A stretch of 60,000 nucleotides of DNA from Branchiostoma floridae (Eukaryota > Chordata > Leptocardii > Amphioxiformes > Branchiostomatidae), in contig NC_049991.1 in assembly GCF_000003815.2 (NCBI RefSeq), positions 7,599,703 to 7,659,702 on the forward strand, in the 5' to 3' direction. Of this stretch, positions 44,933-55,323 are shown in pieces (position 1 is the stretch's first letter; each line of letters begins with the position of its first letter). The notes below the pieces were generated by a model. That model was not told where the DNA came from. It saw only the letters and a list, made by a program, of their open reading frames with translations, and ran no database searches. A program made the position numbers and the translations under genes.

Positions 44933-45097
44933 ACTCTCCAAGGAGAGATAAGGCTTAGGGTGCTTTTTTACGTTTATTTAGTCTTTTTATCTGGCTTTCT
45001 ATTTTGTACTCTTTCTTTATATCCGCCAGCCATTGGCTGATAAAAACGACGAAACAAACGTAAAAAACAGCCGGAGCCTAACCTCTGTTTGCAGAGT
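44933..45097. mobile_element. 165-bp MITE
   Basis: ACTCTCCAAGGAGAGATAAG...GCTTTTTTACGTTTATTTAGTC on the left; GACGAAACAAACGTAAAAAA...TTTGCAGAGT on the right is the inverted counterpart. Inserted in the first module copy. Confidence 0.65.
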
Positions 45098-45335
45098 ACC
45101 ACAATATATAAGAAACAGTACAGTAGATAATAAAATGCCAATTGTTTACTGCGAATCCTTGCTTCAAATCACACATTGTAGATTTGAAAAACTTTGTCGC
45201 ACTACTTAAAGTTCAGTGACTTCTCACTGAGTCCAGACAATACATTAAAAAAATCTTAGGTCGACATAACAGCTAGACAAGGCCAGGTCATCAAATATGT
45301 CAGGAAGCAAGCCTCGGTACAAATGAAATATCTAA

Positions 45336-46055
45336 GACCCCATTCACACTCAGAAAAACGATTCGGATAAAACATTTATCCGAATAAAAAAATTCTATCC
45401 GATCCAAAATTGCGTTCACACTCGTCTACGGCAATCCGATTTGTGCGCCCTCAGTCTTATCCAAATGTAATGTTAGGTTGAGGTCAAAGGGTAGCGTCAT
45501 TTTTTACAGCTCAAAATGGCGGGAATCCACCAACTTTTGATGCTGTTGTTCCTCTGGAGTCGTAGAAGGGAACGCAATCGACGGTCTTTGATCGCGAGAA
45601 GGTTTCACCGACAAAGTCTTCTGCATATTGGGCTAGCTGTAGTACAGCTCAGATGTACGCCACCAGAGCTGTAGACAGAACGATCTGGGAGCGGGAGCGA
45701 AGCCATGATTGGTGGAACAACATTGTGCTTTGAACATTTTCAGAGTCGGACTGGCAGAAAAAACTTCTAATTGAGCAAACTCACCTTTGATAAGTTGCAT
45801 CCTATCCACTTAAAGTGAATCCTATCCACTTGCGCGTTCACACTGCCGAATCGTACGAATCGAGACTCCCCACGGCGCAGTTTTATCCACTTCCCGGAGT
45901 TCTATCTACCTCCCCGAGGTGGATCGCGAGGGATTCGAATCGATGAAATCCAAGTGATTTGGGAGCGTTCATACTGCTAAGTTTTATTCGGATCGGGTAG
46001 TTTTATTCGGATAACATGTTTTATTCGAATCGTTTTTCTGAGTGTGAATGGGGTC
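45336..46055 (+). mobile_element. PIF/Harbinger-type deletion derivative
   Basis: 720 bp with inverted ends GACCCCATTCACACTCAG / CTGAGTGTGAATGGGGTC, flanked by TAA (45333-45335 and 46056-46058), the 3-bp TWA target of PIF/Harbinger. A sister module at about 46615-46640 shows the uninterrupted site (GATCTAAGATTGAAA). The interior retains a transposase-like scrap (WERERSHDWWNN...ESDWQKNF, at about 45688-45765) with stops. Confidence 0.85.
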
Positions 46056-46144
46056 TAAGATTGAAAATTCTTGTTACCGCACCCTGAAGGGAAGACGGTC
46101 GGTCATATACTGCTCATACTGCTTTCAGACTCCGCCCCACATAA

Positions 46145-46486
46145 AGCCAAGGGCACAACCCGCCGTACGTGCAATTTGTCCGTACGTTTGTTTTGGAGGC
46201 CACGTCCGCCACGTATTTCTGAAAACGTTCAGGCTGTACAGGGCAGGCGCGTCGCCCGTACTGGCATGTACAAGGGGGCGAATCCGCTGCCCGATGGCAC
46301 ACAAAAGTTTTGCAAGCACGTGAAGTTCTTCGGCGTGTCTATTTGCTCCAAAATCCGTCGGATTCCCTACGAGTTCGTACGGAGGCGGTACTTACCACTT
46401 ACGGATCCTAAAAGATAGCCCACGTTTTGGCACTCTGGCATGTCGACAGCACGTATTTGCACGTACGGCGGGTTGTGCCCTTAGCT
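46145..46486. mobile_element. MITE inserted in the same module
   Basis: Ends AGCCAAGGGCACAACCCGCC and, inverted, GGCGGGTTGTGCCCTTAGCT. The neighbouring copy at about 46815 has the empty site (CACATAAGGGAAGACC), while here CACATAA and AAGGGAAGACC are split by the insert. The target duplication is short and imperfect (TAA/TTA-like). Confidence 0.75.
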
Positions 46487-47188
46487 TATTAAAGGGAAGA
46501 CCGTCATAAGTTGCTCTTTGTGTTTGATGTAGGCGCAACTTTGCTATCCTAGGTCGACATAACAGCTAGACAAGGCCAGGTCATCAAATATGTCAGGAAG
46601 CAAGCCTCGGTACAAATGATCTAAGATTGAAAATTCTTGTTACCACGCGCTGAAGGGAAGACGGTCGGTCATTAGTCTGACTAAAATCGCGCCCCTAGCT
46701 GCCGGCCCTACAATTGCCGCCGCCTAGGAGAGAGTAATTAACTCCAGTCAGTAACAGCTTGTGTAAACACAGGCTAGGTTGGTCATATACTGCACATACT
46801 GCTCTATGACTCCGCCCCACATAAGGGAAGACCGTCATAAGTTGCTCTTTGGGACTGATACAGGCGCAACTTTGCTATCAATGAATACAAAAGACACAAT
46901 TCTTAAACTATGATTAGCAAGATTAAGACCAACAGCTTCCTAGGAAAAATAGATAAAAAATCCTCACGAAAGTCGTATAGTGGTTGAGAAAATGCCAATA
47001 TTGTTGACTGCGAATTCTTGCTTTAAAACATGCATTGGAGATTTGTCGTACTACTTAAATATCAGCGACTTTTCGCTTAGTCCAGACATATCAAGAAATC
47101 TTAGGAAGACATAACGGACAAGGCCAGGTCATCAAATATGCCAGGAAGCAAGCCTCGGTACAAATAGAATATCTATGATTAAACATTC

Positions 47189-47398
47189 TTGTCGCCGCGC
47201 CCCATGGCACTGGAAGACCTTCATAAGTTGCTCTCAGACTCCACATACAAGACGACCGGTCACCGTGATCTGACGGAGGCTACACCAGTGTCTGTTCCTG
47301 TTGGAAAGGTGGGTACCATCTCAGTGTCGTACAACAACTTTAAAACTACAATCGCTGTACGGCAGATATACGACAGTTATACGACAGGTTGGCGATAG
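47189..47398 (+). CDS. Short open frame shared by two module copies (doubtful)
   Basis: 69 codons. The part TYKTTGHRDLTEA...VSVPVGKVGTISVSYNN is also open at about 49506-49664 in another module copy (YKTTGHRDLTEAIPVSV...NISVSYNNF), with about a dozen substitutions, nearly all amino-acid changing, and no indels. That is not the pattern of a conserved protein. It may be a decayed exon or chance. I do not assign a function. Confidence 0.2.
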   Translation: MSPRPMALEDLHKLLSDSTYKTTGHRDLTEATPVSVPVGKVGTISVSYNNFKTTIAVRQIYDSYTTGWR

Positions 47399-47399
47399 C

Positions 47400-48410
47400 A
47401 CATTAAGGACATTTTTGTAAAGTCGGGGATGTGTTGCAAAAACATTCAGCTGTAAATACTAGTAAAGAAGAACGGTTCACCTCGAAAATCCTTGTCGACA
47501 ACGGGTTCAGTCAAAAAGGTTCACTGAAAACAGAGACGGAAGATCGCACGATGATCTCTGACTACTTGTTACACTATTGAATTCTGTACAAGTATATCAG
47601 GTTCGTAGTAACAAATATTCTTGAAACAATTAATTTTGGATGTGTGGATGTGTCTTGTAATGGCAAAGTGCTTTGACTTCTTGAATTATGCTGACGGGTG
47701 TTTCTGTCAGATAGCCTAGATGAAGATCGTGCGACAAAAACACAGGAAATGTTTCATTTATATGTCAGGTTCGTAGTAATATGAAGAGATTAAAAAATAG
47801 TGAGGTTTTTTTATCTGTGACATTACGTTTTGCTATGTTTGCCGAAAGCAATGTGGTATTATTTTTTCTCATAGCTGGTATCTTACAACTAAAATTCGAT
47901 ATGTAGAAACGGTGTGTATACATACATGTATGCATCTTACAGTATTCAATATCTGATTGAATTTGATAACCTATCAAGAATTTGCTTGATCTCAATTTTT
48001 TTCTATTTAGTCAATTTTTGGATGTTATATTTTTTCTGGCCCGAAGCACAGTAAAAGTGATCTTGCAAAACTGGCTGAACTTTTCCTCAAAAGGTATGGT
48101 CCGAATGATGGTTGATCCAAAGAGTAGTTTGCTGATCTGATCCACATTTTTTACCTCAATACATTCGTCTATTTTAAGACTGACTTGTGAAATATATAGT
48201 AGCTAATATAAGCAGAACAGACTAGTCCATGTTGATTTGATTATATGGATGGCATTCTCTGGGAAACACGAAACTGTAAGCGTGCGAATTAGAAAAAGTT
48301 TGGCCAAGAAAAGTTGCCTTCATTATAAGATCTAAGTGGTCAGGAAGGTTGAACAAATGACGAGCACACAGAGTGTGGTATTTGTGTTCTTTTCGCATCT
48401 TCCTCTTTGA
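47400..48410. other. Spacer in the repeat array
   Basis: AT-rich. I see nothing coding or structured apart from two GGTTCGTAGTAA-type repeats (about 47600 and 47767). Confidence 0.4.
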
Positions 48411-48522
48411 CTTTGGAGCTGATGTAGGCGCAACTTTGCTATCAATGAATACAAAAGACACAATTCTCAAGCTACAATTAGTAAGATTAAGACCAACAGC
48501 TTCCTAGGAAAAATAGATAAAA

Positions 48523-49274
48523 TAAGAGTTCGGAGACCTCATATCTCCATGAAATAGTCTGATTATGTAAATGATTTCCAAATTTGCATAATCTATGCTT
48601 AGTTGTGTACAACTGTAAATAACCTACGGTGGTCACTATGTTGATTGTCCAATCATTTACAACATCGATGAATGATGTCACTTTAGCAATAATTATGCAA
48701 ATTAAGGACTTATTTGCATAATTAGTATCTGATAATGTTCCACCTGCCACAAACTACATATATTGCATGTATTTGAGTTCTGTAAAGGAAACACTGCAAA
48801 TACAGTTTTTGCTCAATAAATATGCAAATTAAGTGTCAGTTTGCATAATTTGCACTTCATGATGTGCATCTCTGTCTAAGCTACCTACAATCCAAATATC
48901 ATGTAAATTTGTCATTCCCTTTACCAGTTATCCTCCTTAGAAGATTTTGACAAAGATGCCCCTACACTTCCAGAGCAACCTGCTAGGGGGGCCAAATATA
49001 CACCACATATCCCTTATGTCATAAGCTATCTGCCATCAAGACCATAGCACATCCAATTCAAAAGATCCAAAAAATTATTTCTGCTTCAGTACCAAGGTCA
49101 CATACCAGGGGGCCCAAAATTGACCTTTGTCTTCCAAACACCTACCCACAAACCAAATACCATCGTAATCCATTTAGAGGTTCTTGACTTATGCTCACTA
49201 CAAAAATCCGGACACACAGACAGACAGACACACACACAGACACACCCAAAACTATATCTCCATTTTTCATGGAG
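48523..49274. mobile_element. 752-bp insertion with terminal hairpin
   Basis: Flanked by ATAAAA (48517-48522 and 49275-49280). The empty form, GATAAAAAATCC, is kept in the sister module at about 46945-46970. Near both ends is TATCTCCATGAAA in inverted orientation; the right end is a perfect hairpin TATCTCCAT...ATGGAGATA. It contains several TTTGCATAATT motifs and a CAGA/CACA microsatellite at 49211-49246. Superfamily unassigned. Confidence 0.7.
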
Positions 49275-49689
49275 ATAAAAATCCACACGACAGTCGTACA
49301 GGGGATGAGAAAATGCCAACTTTGTCGCACTACTTAAAGTTCAGTGACTTCTCACTGAGTCCAGACAATACATCAAGAAATCTTAGGTCGACATAACGGA
49401 CAAGGTAAGTTCGTAAAATATGTCAGGAACCAAGCCCGTGTACTGTATGAAATATGAAATATCTTAGATTAAACATTCAAATGTCACCGCGCCCCACAGG
49501 GAAGACCGTCAGACACCACATACAAGACGACCGGTCACCGTGATCTGACGGAGGCTATACCAGTGTCTGTTCCTGTTGAAAAGGTGGGTAACATCTCAGT
49601 GTCGTACAACAACTTTACAACTACAAACGCGGGACGGCAGGTATACAACAATTGTGCGACATAGTTACGACAGCACATTAAGGACATTT

Positions 49690-50350
49690 CAAGTAATAGT
49701 AATCGAATCAACATAGTCTTAGTAGAAATAAATGAAACGAGGCCTGAATTACAAAATAGCATTGCGAATTTTCCAACAATTACAAGATCGAGATTACCTG
49801 GTTTAATGTATGAAAATTGCAAAAAAAATCATCATGGCGGTGTTCAAAGAAGCAATTTCTCAAACACAGTATCAATAGAACATCGTAGATTGCCAAATAT
49901 TTGTACCATTTACTAAAAACTAACTTACCATGCACTAAATTATATTAATTGTGATATGAAAAAAGTTCAAGTTAGAGTGCTTCCCTACTAAATGGATCAT
50001 CGCTCAGCGCCGCGCCCATCTCCGTTTCAGTTATAACCGCCCTTCGGCGTAACACACCAGCTTCGCAGGCACGCGGCGCGACAGCAGCTGGTTATATTAC
50101 ACTGAACGATCAGTCAAGCCTAACTTCTGCACATCTATCTGCAAATGCTCTTTAAAACTATCCAGAGAATACTGTGCTTGGTGATAACAAGTTCCACTAT
50201 ACGATAGTTCTGGGAAAATACGAATTTTTGAACACATTTTACAAGTTTATTGCAAAATCTTGCCCGTGGGCTAATTGCAGGTAACATAATAGATTAAAAC
50301 AGTGTAAAAACAATATCACAAGCTAAGTGAACACTCTAGTCTAGTAAAAG
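49690..50350. other. Gene-free spacer
   Basis: No supported exon. GC-rich patch with CGCGCC/GGCGCG inverted blocks at about 50005-50080. Otherwise AT-rich. Confidence 0.4.
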
Positions 50351-50355
50351 CTAAC

Positions 50356-51077
50356 TCTAGATCCTGGGTTATTGTATGATCAGGCATTCACACGTTCCAA
50401 GGGTTGTCGGTCGAGGCAAATAACAAGAGCGAAGCAGAGTAGACTCAATAGTAGGGCTGGGTATCGGTACTGCGTACCGGTACAAAACCGGTTTTTCTTA
50501 TTGGACCGGTCCAGAAAAACCGGACCTGAAAAAATTAGTTGGACCGGATGTTGGACCGATTCGAAAATTAACAGATTATTTTATCAGGCATTCACACGTT
50601 TTAGCGCTTGCAGATGGAAGAAAATAACAAGAGTGAAGTAGAGTAGAATTTATAGTAATTTCTATCAAGTTTTACAGCCAATCGTACAGGTGTAGTTAGC
50701 GTTGTATGATTTTAAAACGCCAGTTAAAGTCTAATACTCCAACAAACAGATTTCTTTGTAGTAAAATGTACCATTGGTATGAATCATACTGCATCAGGTC
50801 CAGGTTCAGGTCCGGACCTGGACCGAATCCTCTGGACCTGAACCGGACCTGGACCTGAATTTTCTGTACCGGTACCCAGCCCTACTCAATAGTAATTTTT
50901 ACCAATTTTTTACAGTCAATCGTACAGATTTCTTTGTAGCAAAATAGATTATTGTTTTTAGTATCGTCGATTCACAAGTTTTCACATAATGAATCAGGTC
51001 CAGGTTCAGGTCCGGACCTGGACCTACTCCTCTGGACCTGAACCGGACCTGAATTTTCTGTACCGTACCCACCCCTA
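50356..51077. mobile_element. Outer hAT-like MITE, split by a nested copy
   Basis: The right end reads ACCCCTA at 51077. The parts before 50452 (GATCAGGCATTCACACGTTC, AATAACAAGAG) and after 50892 (TTTACAGTCAATCGTACAG, TTCAGGTCCGGACCTGG) match successive internal parts of the nested element, so they once formed one copy. The left end is eroded. Confidence 0.65.
50452..50884. mobile_element. hAT-like MITE nested in an older family member
   Basis: Ends TAGGGCTGGGTATCGGTAC and inverted GGTACCCAGCCCTA. Exact 8-bp duplication CTCAATAG (50444-50451 and 50885-50892). Contains the GGTCCAGGTTCAGGTCCGGA block shared with 6017-6438. Confidence 0.85.
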
Positions 51078-51826
51078 GTATGTGCCATTCTAATGTCTTC
51101 AGTTCGCTTCGCGGCTGGGCAAACCTTTGGGTGATAAGTTGTAAGTAAGTAGTAAGAATCGTAGTAAGAACATAGTGCATTTAAAACTTTTCTTCGGTAC
51201 AGTATATGAGAGAGATAGCAGCAGACAAGTCATGAAATTAATAAAACGTTCTAGATTATGGACAAAATGTTGCACGGATATTACATTGTATACGGTGCGC
51301 ATACAAATAAGCCACAGAGAAATTACTCGTCAAAAAACTTCCGCAGGCATAGACTGTAGACGGTCAATCGGAGATGAACAGCAATATGCCAGGCAGTGGA
51401 TCGAGTTGAATAAACATTGGCAACAGCAAAAGCCAGAGGCAAGCAGGAAACGGAAGGTCTTATACCCCCTGCACGAACTAATTATGTACTTTGTATTAAC
51501 AGCGTACAGTGCACGAACTGGGCAGTTGCGAGAGGACCCCGACACGACGTGATCTACACATCGTTCACAAACACAAAAAGTGAGTATCTTTAATCAATTA
51601 TTCATTGACAAGTAATTCTTCAAGATAAGCTAGATTGTTCTATAAGTAGGCAAATAGTGGTGGGTAACCCCAAGCCAACCGTACACACTTACGCCACATC
51701 TTCAGAAAAGACGCTATAGTCGCATATTTCCGTTTAAAACTACCTTAGCCAAGTCAACCGCCAGGCTAGCCAACTTGTATATGTGGCTAATTCAATAGTC
51801 AGAGCTAGTATGAAATGGTATTTGAA
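51078..51826. other. Gene-free spacer with an unsupported open frame
   Basis: An open frame of 125 codons (51175-51552, +) is basic and resembles no family I know. There is a GTGAGT donor-like site about 27 bp after it. Not enough for a gene call. Confidence 0.3.
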
Positions 51827-52380
51827 GGGGTATTTCACTGGAAAATGGAGTGTTATTTTCCAATAGATCAATAGATAATGTATTAATAAATGTATAATCA
51901 GCCGACCTTTGGTGGAATTTCACTTGTGGTGAATTAAGCAACGTGTGTTTGTAAAACAACACGACACACACTACCCATACATTCCCTATGCGTGTAGACA
52001 CTTCCTTCATCGTAAATATTTTGGGCATAAATGAGGGGCGCTAAGCACATCAAGAAGGTCAATTGTTCACAAGACTCCAAAGAACACAAGACAACACGTC
52101 TTTTTCTTTGTGCCCCTGAAATTGGTTTTGTAACCTAACTTAAGTCAGGCGCTATCAGGCACATTGTATTCAGCTATGGGCTGAGATTGATTAATCTAAT
52201 CAGATTAATCTAATATGATCAGAGGGTACTTGGGAAGTTTTGTAGAAGACTGAATGCTTTTTGATGCGCGTTTTGGGGTAATGGGTACTTTATCGTATAA
52301 TGTAAAATAGTATGCATTTGTCACCCCCTACAATTAATATCTTTCGGAAAATAACACTCCCTTCTGGAGTGAAATGCCCC
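51827..52380. mobile_element. 554-bp MITE-like element
   Basis: Left end GGGGTATTTCACTGGAAAAT, then GGAGTGTTATTTTC; right end GAAAATAACACTCCCTTCTG, then GAGTGAAATGCCCC: about 33-bp inverted repeats with a few mismatches. A palindromic ATTAATCTAATCAGATTAAT lies inside (about 52189-52215). No coding frame. Confidence 0.7.
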
Positions 52381-52829
52381 TGTAATGTTTGTCAGTCATC
52401 GTTGATAAACAGCTCTTAAGATTAACATTTAGTCAGTTTGTGCCACAAATTGAGAAATTGAGAAGAACAGATCATACAGTTTTAAGAATGAAAGAAGAAT
52501 CAACGATGCACGTTGTATTTAGTCGTACACTAGTTTAGAAAAAAGTTGGATCTTTGTTACACTACTCATATAAGTTCAGTGACTTCTCCGTCCAGACAAT
52601 ACAACTGTGGCCGACATAACGGAGAAGGGCAGGTCATCAAATATGTCAGGACGGACGCAAGCCTCAGTACAAATAAAATATCCAAGAGCAGAAATTCCAG
52701 TCTAGCACCCCACAGAGAAGACCGTTACAATGTACACGTCCCAGTATTCAGTTCAAGTCAGTAACAGTCAGGTCAAAGGTGATATGGTGACCGCATCCTA
52801 CTTAAAAGATCAAGACATCCAGGACCTAA

Positions 52830-53230
52830 ACTTCAATACCTTTTTACTGAAATACAAGGCCATTTGACCAATTCTAGACAATGAACTTTTGGTGTTGCTG
52901 GAGACTATAAAGCTAGGAGATAGCGGTAAAAACTGGTTTGTAGGAATGAAGATTATATATAGGAGGGAAGCAGTTGCCATCGAGAGAGTTCCATAGTTTG
53001 AGGAAAGAAGCTGTTGGTGTCAAAGGACAAACTAGTTATTGCTTTGATCTATATCCCAAACCATATTAACATACCTAAATACAGCGTAGAAGTTGCCATC
53101 ACCACTCTAGTTCATAGGCACAGCATGTTTTCATAGGTGTAAAAATACAAACTCCTGTTCACCGCAAAACGTTATCTAGAGGGATATTGTCTATTGAGTA
53201 ATCAAGTCAAATATGCCATGGACAAATATG
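52830..53230 (+). pseudogene. Decayed 5' copy of the LRR receptor gene
   Basis: Collinear with 55035-55470 (upstream flank plus first codons of the LRR gene): ATTCTAGACAATGAACT, ATAGCGGTAAAAACTGG, GAGAGAGTTCCATAG, TTTTCATAGGTGTAAAAATA (parallel to the CFPGCK codons) and CAAACTCCTG. Many small indels, no start codon at the matching place and no LRR part. A duplicated, broken gene start. Confidence 0.7.
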
Positions 53231-53439
53231 TCGTCAAGAACCTTCCTGAGATTGTAGATATCAAAGGTAAATGGGAGCCCAACTCGTATCTTAGATGTGC
53301 ATGACGTCATTTTATGACGTCATATTGACGTCATTGATGTTGCTATTGGCAACGCAAGTCGTAATAAACATTATTATTCTGTTATCTGCACTTGTTGTTA
53401 CATTTTTGCAGCATAACTTGAAGTTTTCTGAGAATACCC

Positions 53440-53676
53440 ATTTTTCATGGGTTTGGCCAATGTAATCAAATTGATGACGTCATAATTACGTCATCTTAAG
53501 TCAACGTAACGTCAAACGTCACATACTTGTCAGATATTATGTCGAAATCATGTCCTGAAAATTTGGTGGCCCTACGGCACGTCGTTTTAGAGTTATAGGA
53601 CTTAGAAGTGGAGGGCCTCAAAAGCCCCCCCCCCGGTCCAGGGATGACCAAAAAAGCCCGGTCTGAATAGGGTTAA
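53440..53676. mobile_element. Right part of a TTAACCCTATT-type MITE
   Basis: Shares AATCAAATTGATGACGTCAT, GTTATAGGACTTAGAAGTGG, TCCAGGGATGACCAAAAAAG and the end AATAGGGTTAA with the complete element at 54479-54792. The left end is not seen. Contains palindromic CRE-like TGACGTCA sites and a run of ten C. Confidence 0.65.
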
Positions 53677-54478
53677 GAATGCAAAGATCAACAGTCCACA
53701 TTATAGTCGTACAGTGATTGGGAAAATGACAATTTTTGACTGTGACCCCTGAGAATCTATGTCATTCATTGTTGTTTAAGTTCTTAATATTTACATTTGG
53801 TCAGTTTGAACCCCAAATTGAGAAGAAAGACAAATGGTAAACAAAAAATTAAAAGATCAACAATCTACAATATAGTCTTACAGTGGTTGAGAAAATGCAA
53901 ATTTCAAATCCTTTCTTCAAGTCACACATGACGATTTGTACTACTCAGTAACTGTGAGTTCAGCGACTTCTCTGTCCAGACAATACAACTGTGGCCGATA
54001 TAACAGAGAAGGCCAGGTCATCAAGTATGCCAGGATACTGGCCTCGATAGAAATGAAATATCAAAGATTAGAAATTCCAGTCTAGCACCCCTCAGGGAAA
54101 CCGGTACAATGTACGCATCCCAGTATTCAGTTCAAGACAGTTACAGTCAGGTCAAAGGTGGTGGTGACCGATAACGTTATAGTTGCATCATAACAGTAAT
54201 ATGCAAACGTTTGACGAAATATCAAAACCATCACACAGACAACATAATCATTAAGCTTCTTGAGTACCCAGTGCCTCTTTATCATCACGACAGATTCTCT
54301 TGTCACGTGACGGATGATATTAGTTATTGCGTTTATAGACACAGTTTTAAAAAGGTCTGATATGCTCCCTGTTTAAGGTGGCATGTTGTCTGCGGATGTA
54401 CGTATATTAATCGTATAATCGTCTGGTCTATTGCCTCTCTCACATCTGTAGCAAACGAGTCGGGCCTCATCCAGTATT

Positions 54479-54792
54479 TTAACCCTATTAGCACAATTTC
54501 AAGAAGTTTGACAATTTGTCCATTTTTTGTGTTGCCATGGCAACCGTTTGTTGACAGGCGGTTTTGCCCAAAATCGCTAATTTCGGCCAGTCCAATCAAA
54601 TTGATGACGTCATAATTACGTCATCGTAACGTTAAACCTCTTATACTTGTCATATATTATGTCTATATCATTTCCTAAAGATTTGGTGGCCACATAACAT
54701 GTCGTTCAAGAGTTATAGGACTTAGAAGTGGAGGGCCTCAAAAGCCCCCCGGTCCAGGGATGACCAAAAAAGCCCGGTCTGAATAGGGTTAA
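54479..54792. mobile_element. TTAACCCTATT-type MITE
   Basis: 314 bp. Starts TTAACCCTATT, ends AATAGGGTTAA, an 11-bp perfect inverted repeat. Contains TGACGTCATAATTACGTCAT. Confidence 0.75.
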
Positions 54793-55323
54793 AATACTTT
54801 AACATTGTCCCAGTGTATCTTGTGTTTTGCCTTAGCAACGTGATCAGCAGTATTGCATGCGAAGTCCTGTCTGAATTGATGGCACGATAACACTATGCAT
54901 CTATCTTCCAGGTGGTGCAGCTGACATCTTCTTCGCCTGTTCTGGCCAAGACGTAAGAAACTCACAAGAGAACAGCAGAACTCTTGGAAGACCTAGGCAT
55001 CCTTCTCTTCAATTCATACCAGTAAATGTAAACTACACTTCAAGACTATTGTAATGAGTTTGTTATTGCAAGGCCATTTCTAGGTAATTCTAGACAATGA
55101 ACTAGGTTGGTGTTGGTAGAGATTATCATGCTAGGAAATAGCGGTTCCGGTAAACAATAGTTTGTAGGATTGAAGATACAGCTGCAGAATATAGGAGAAA
55201 AAATTGTCATCTATAGGTCTTGGAAAGAGAGAGTTCCATAGGTCTAGGAAATAAGATTTTGCTGTAGAAGGACTTTGAGACTGGTAATTGAACAGTGATT
55301 TATATCTTAATACCATATCTAAG
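54793..55323. other. 5' flank of the LRR gene
   Basis: No second gene seen. From about 55030 it is duplicated at 52825-53060, so the promoter/5' UTR was copied together with the gene start. No clear TATA box identified. Confidence 0.4.

Larger units (their letters stand above)
44820..54170. repeat. Array of six diverged copies of a 300-550 bp module
   Basis: Copies at about 44820-46140 (interrupted), 46490-46860, 46860-47400, 48410-49690 (interrupted), 52540-52790 and 53680-54170. Shared landmarks in order: GCGCAACTTTGCTATC, AAAGACACAATTC, GAGAAAATGCCAA, CACTACTTAAAGTTCAGTGA, CAGACAATAC, GACATAACGGACAAGG, AGGTCATCAAATATG, CAAGCCTCGGTACAAAT, GGGAAGACCGTCATAAG. No intact gene. The last two copies precede, respectively, a broken and an intact LRR gene start, so the module probably belongs to the 5' flank of an expanded LRR locus (inference). 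Confidence 0.75.

Noticed and set aside
46048-46418. Open frames in the 46-kb insertion as a gene
   Set aside because: They cross the boundaries of two module parts and a MITE, and no domain is visible.
51175-51552. 125-codon + strand open frame as a gene
   Set aside because: Basic, low similarity to anything known, no promoter or acceptor. The donor-like GTGAGT after it is not enough.
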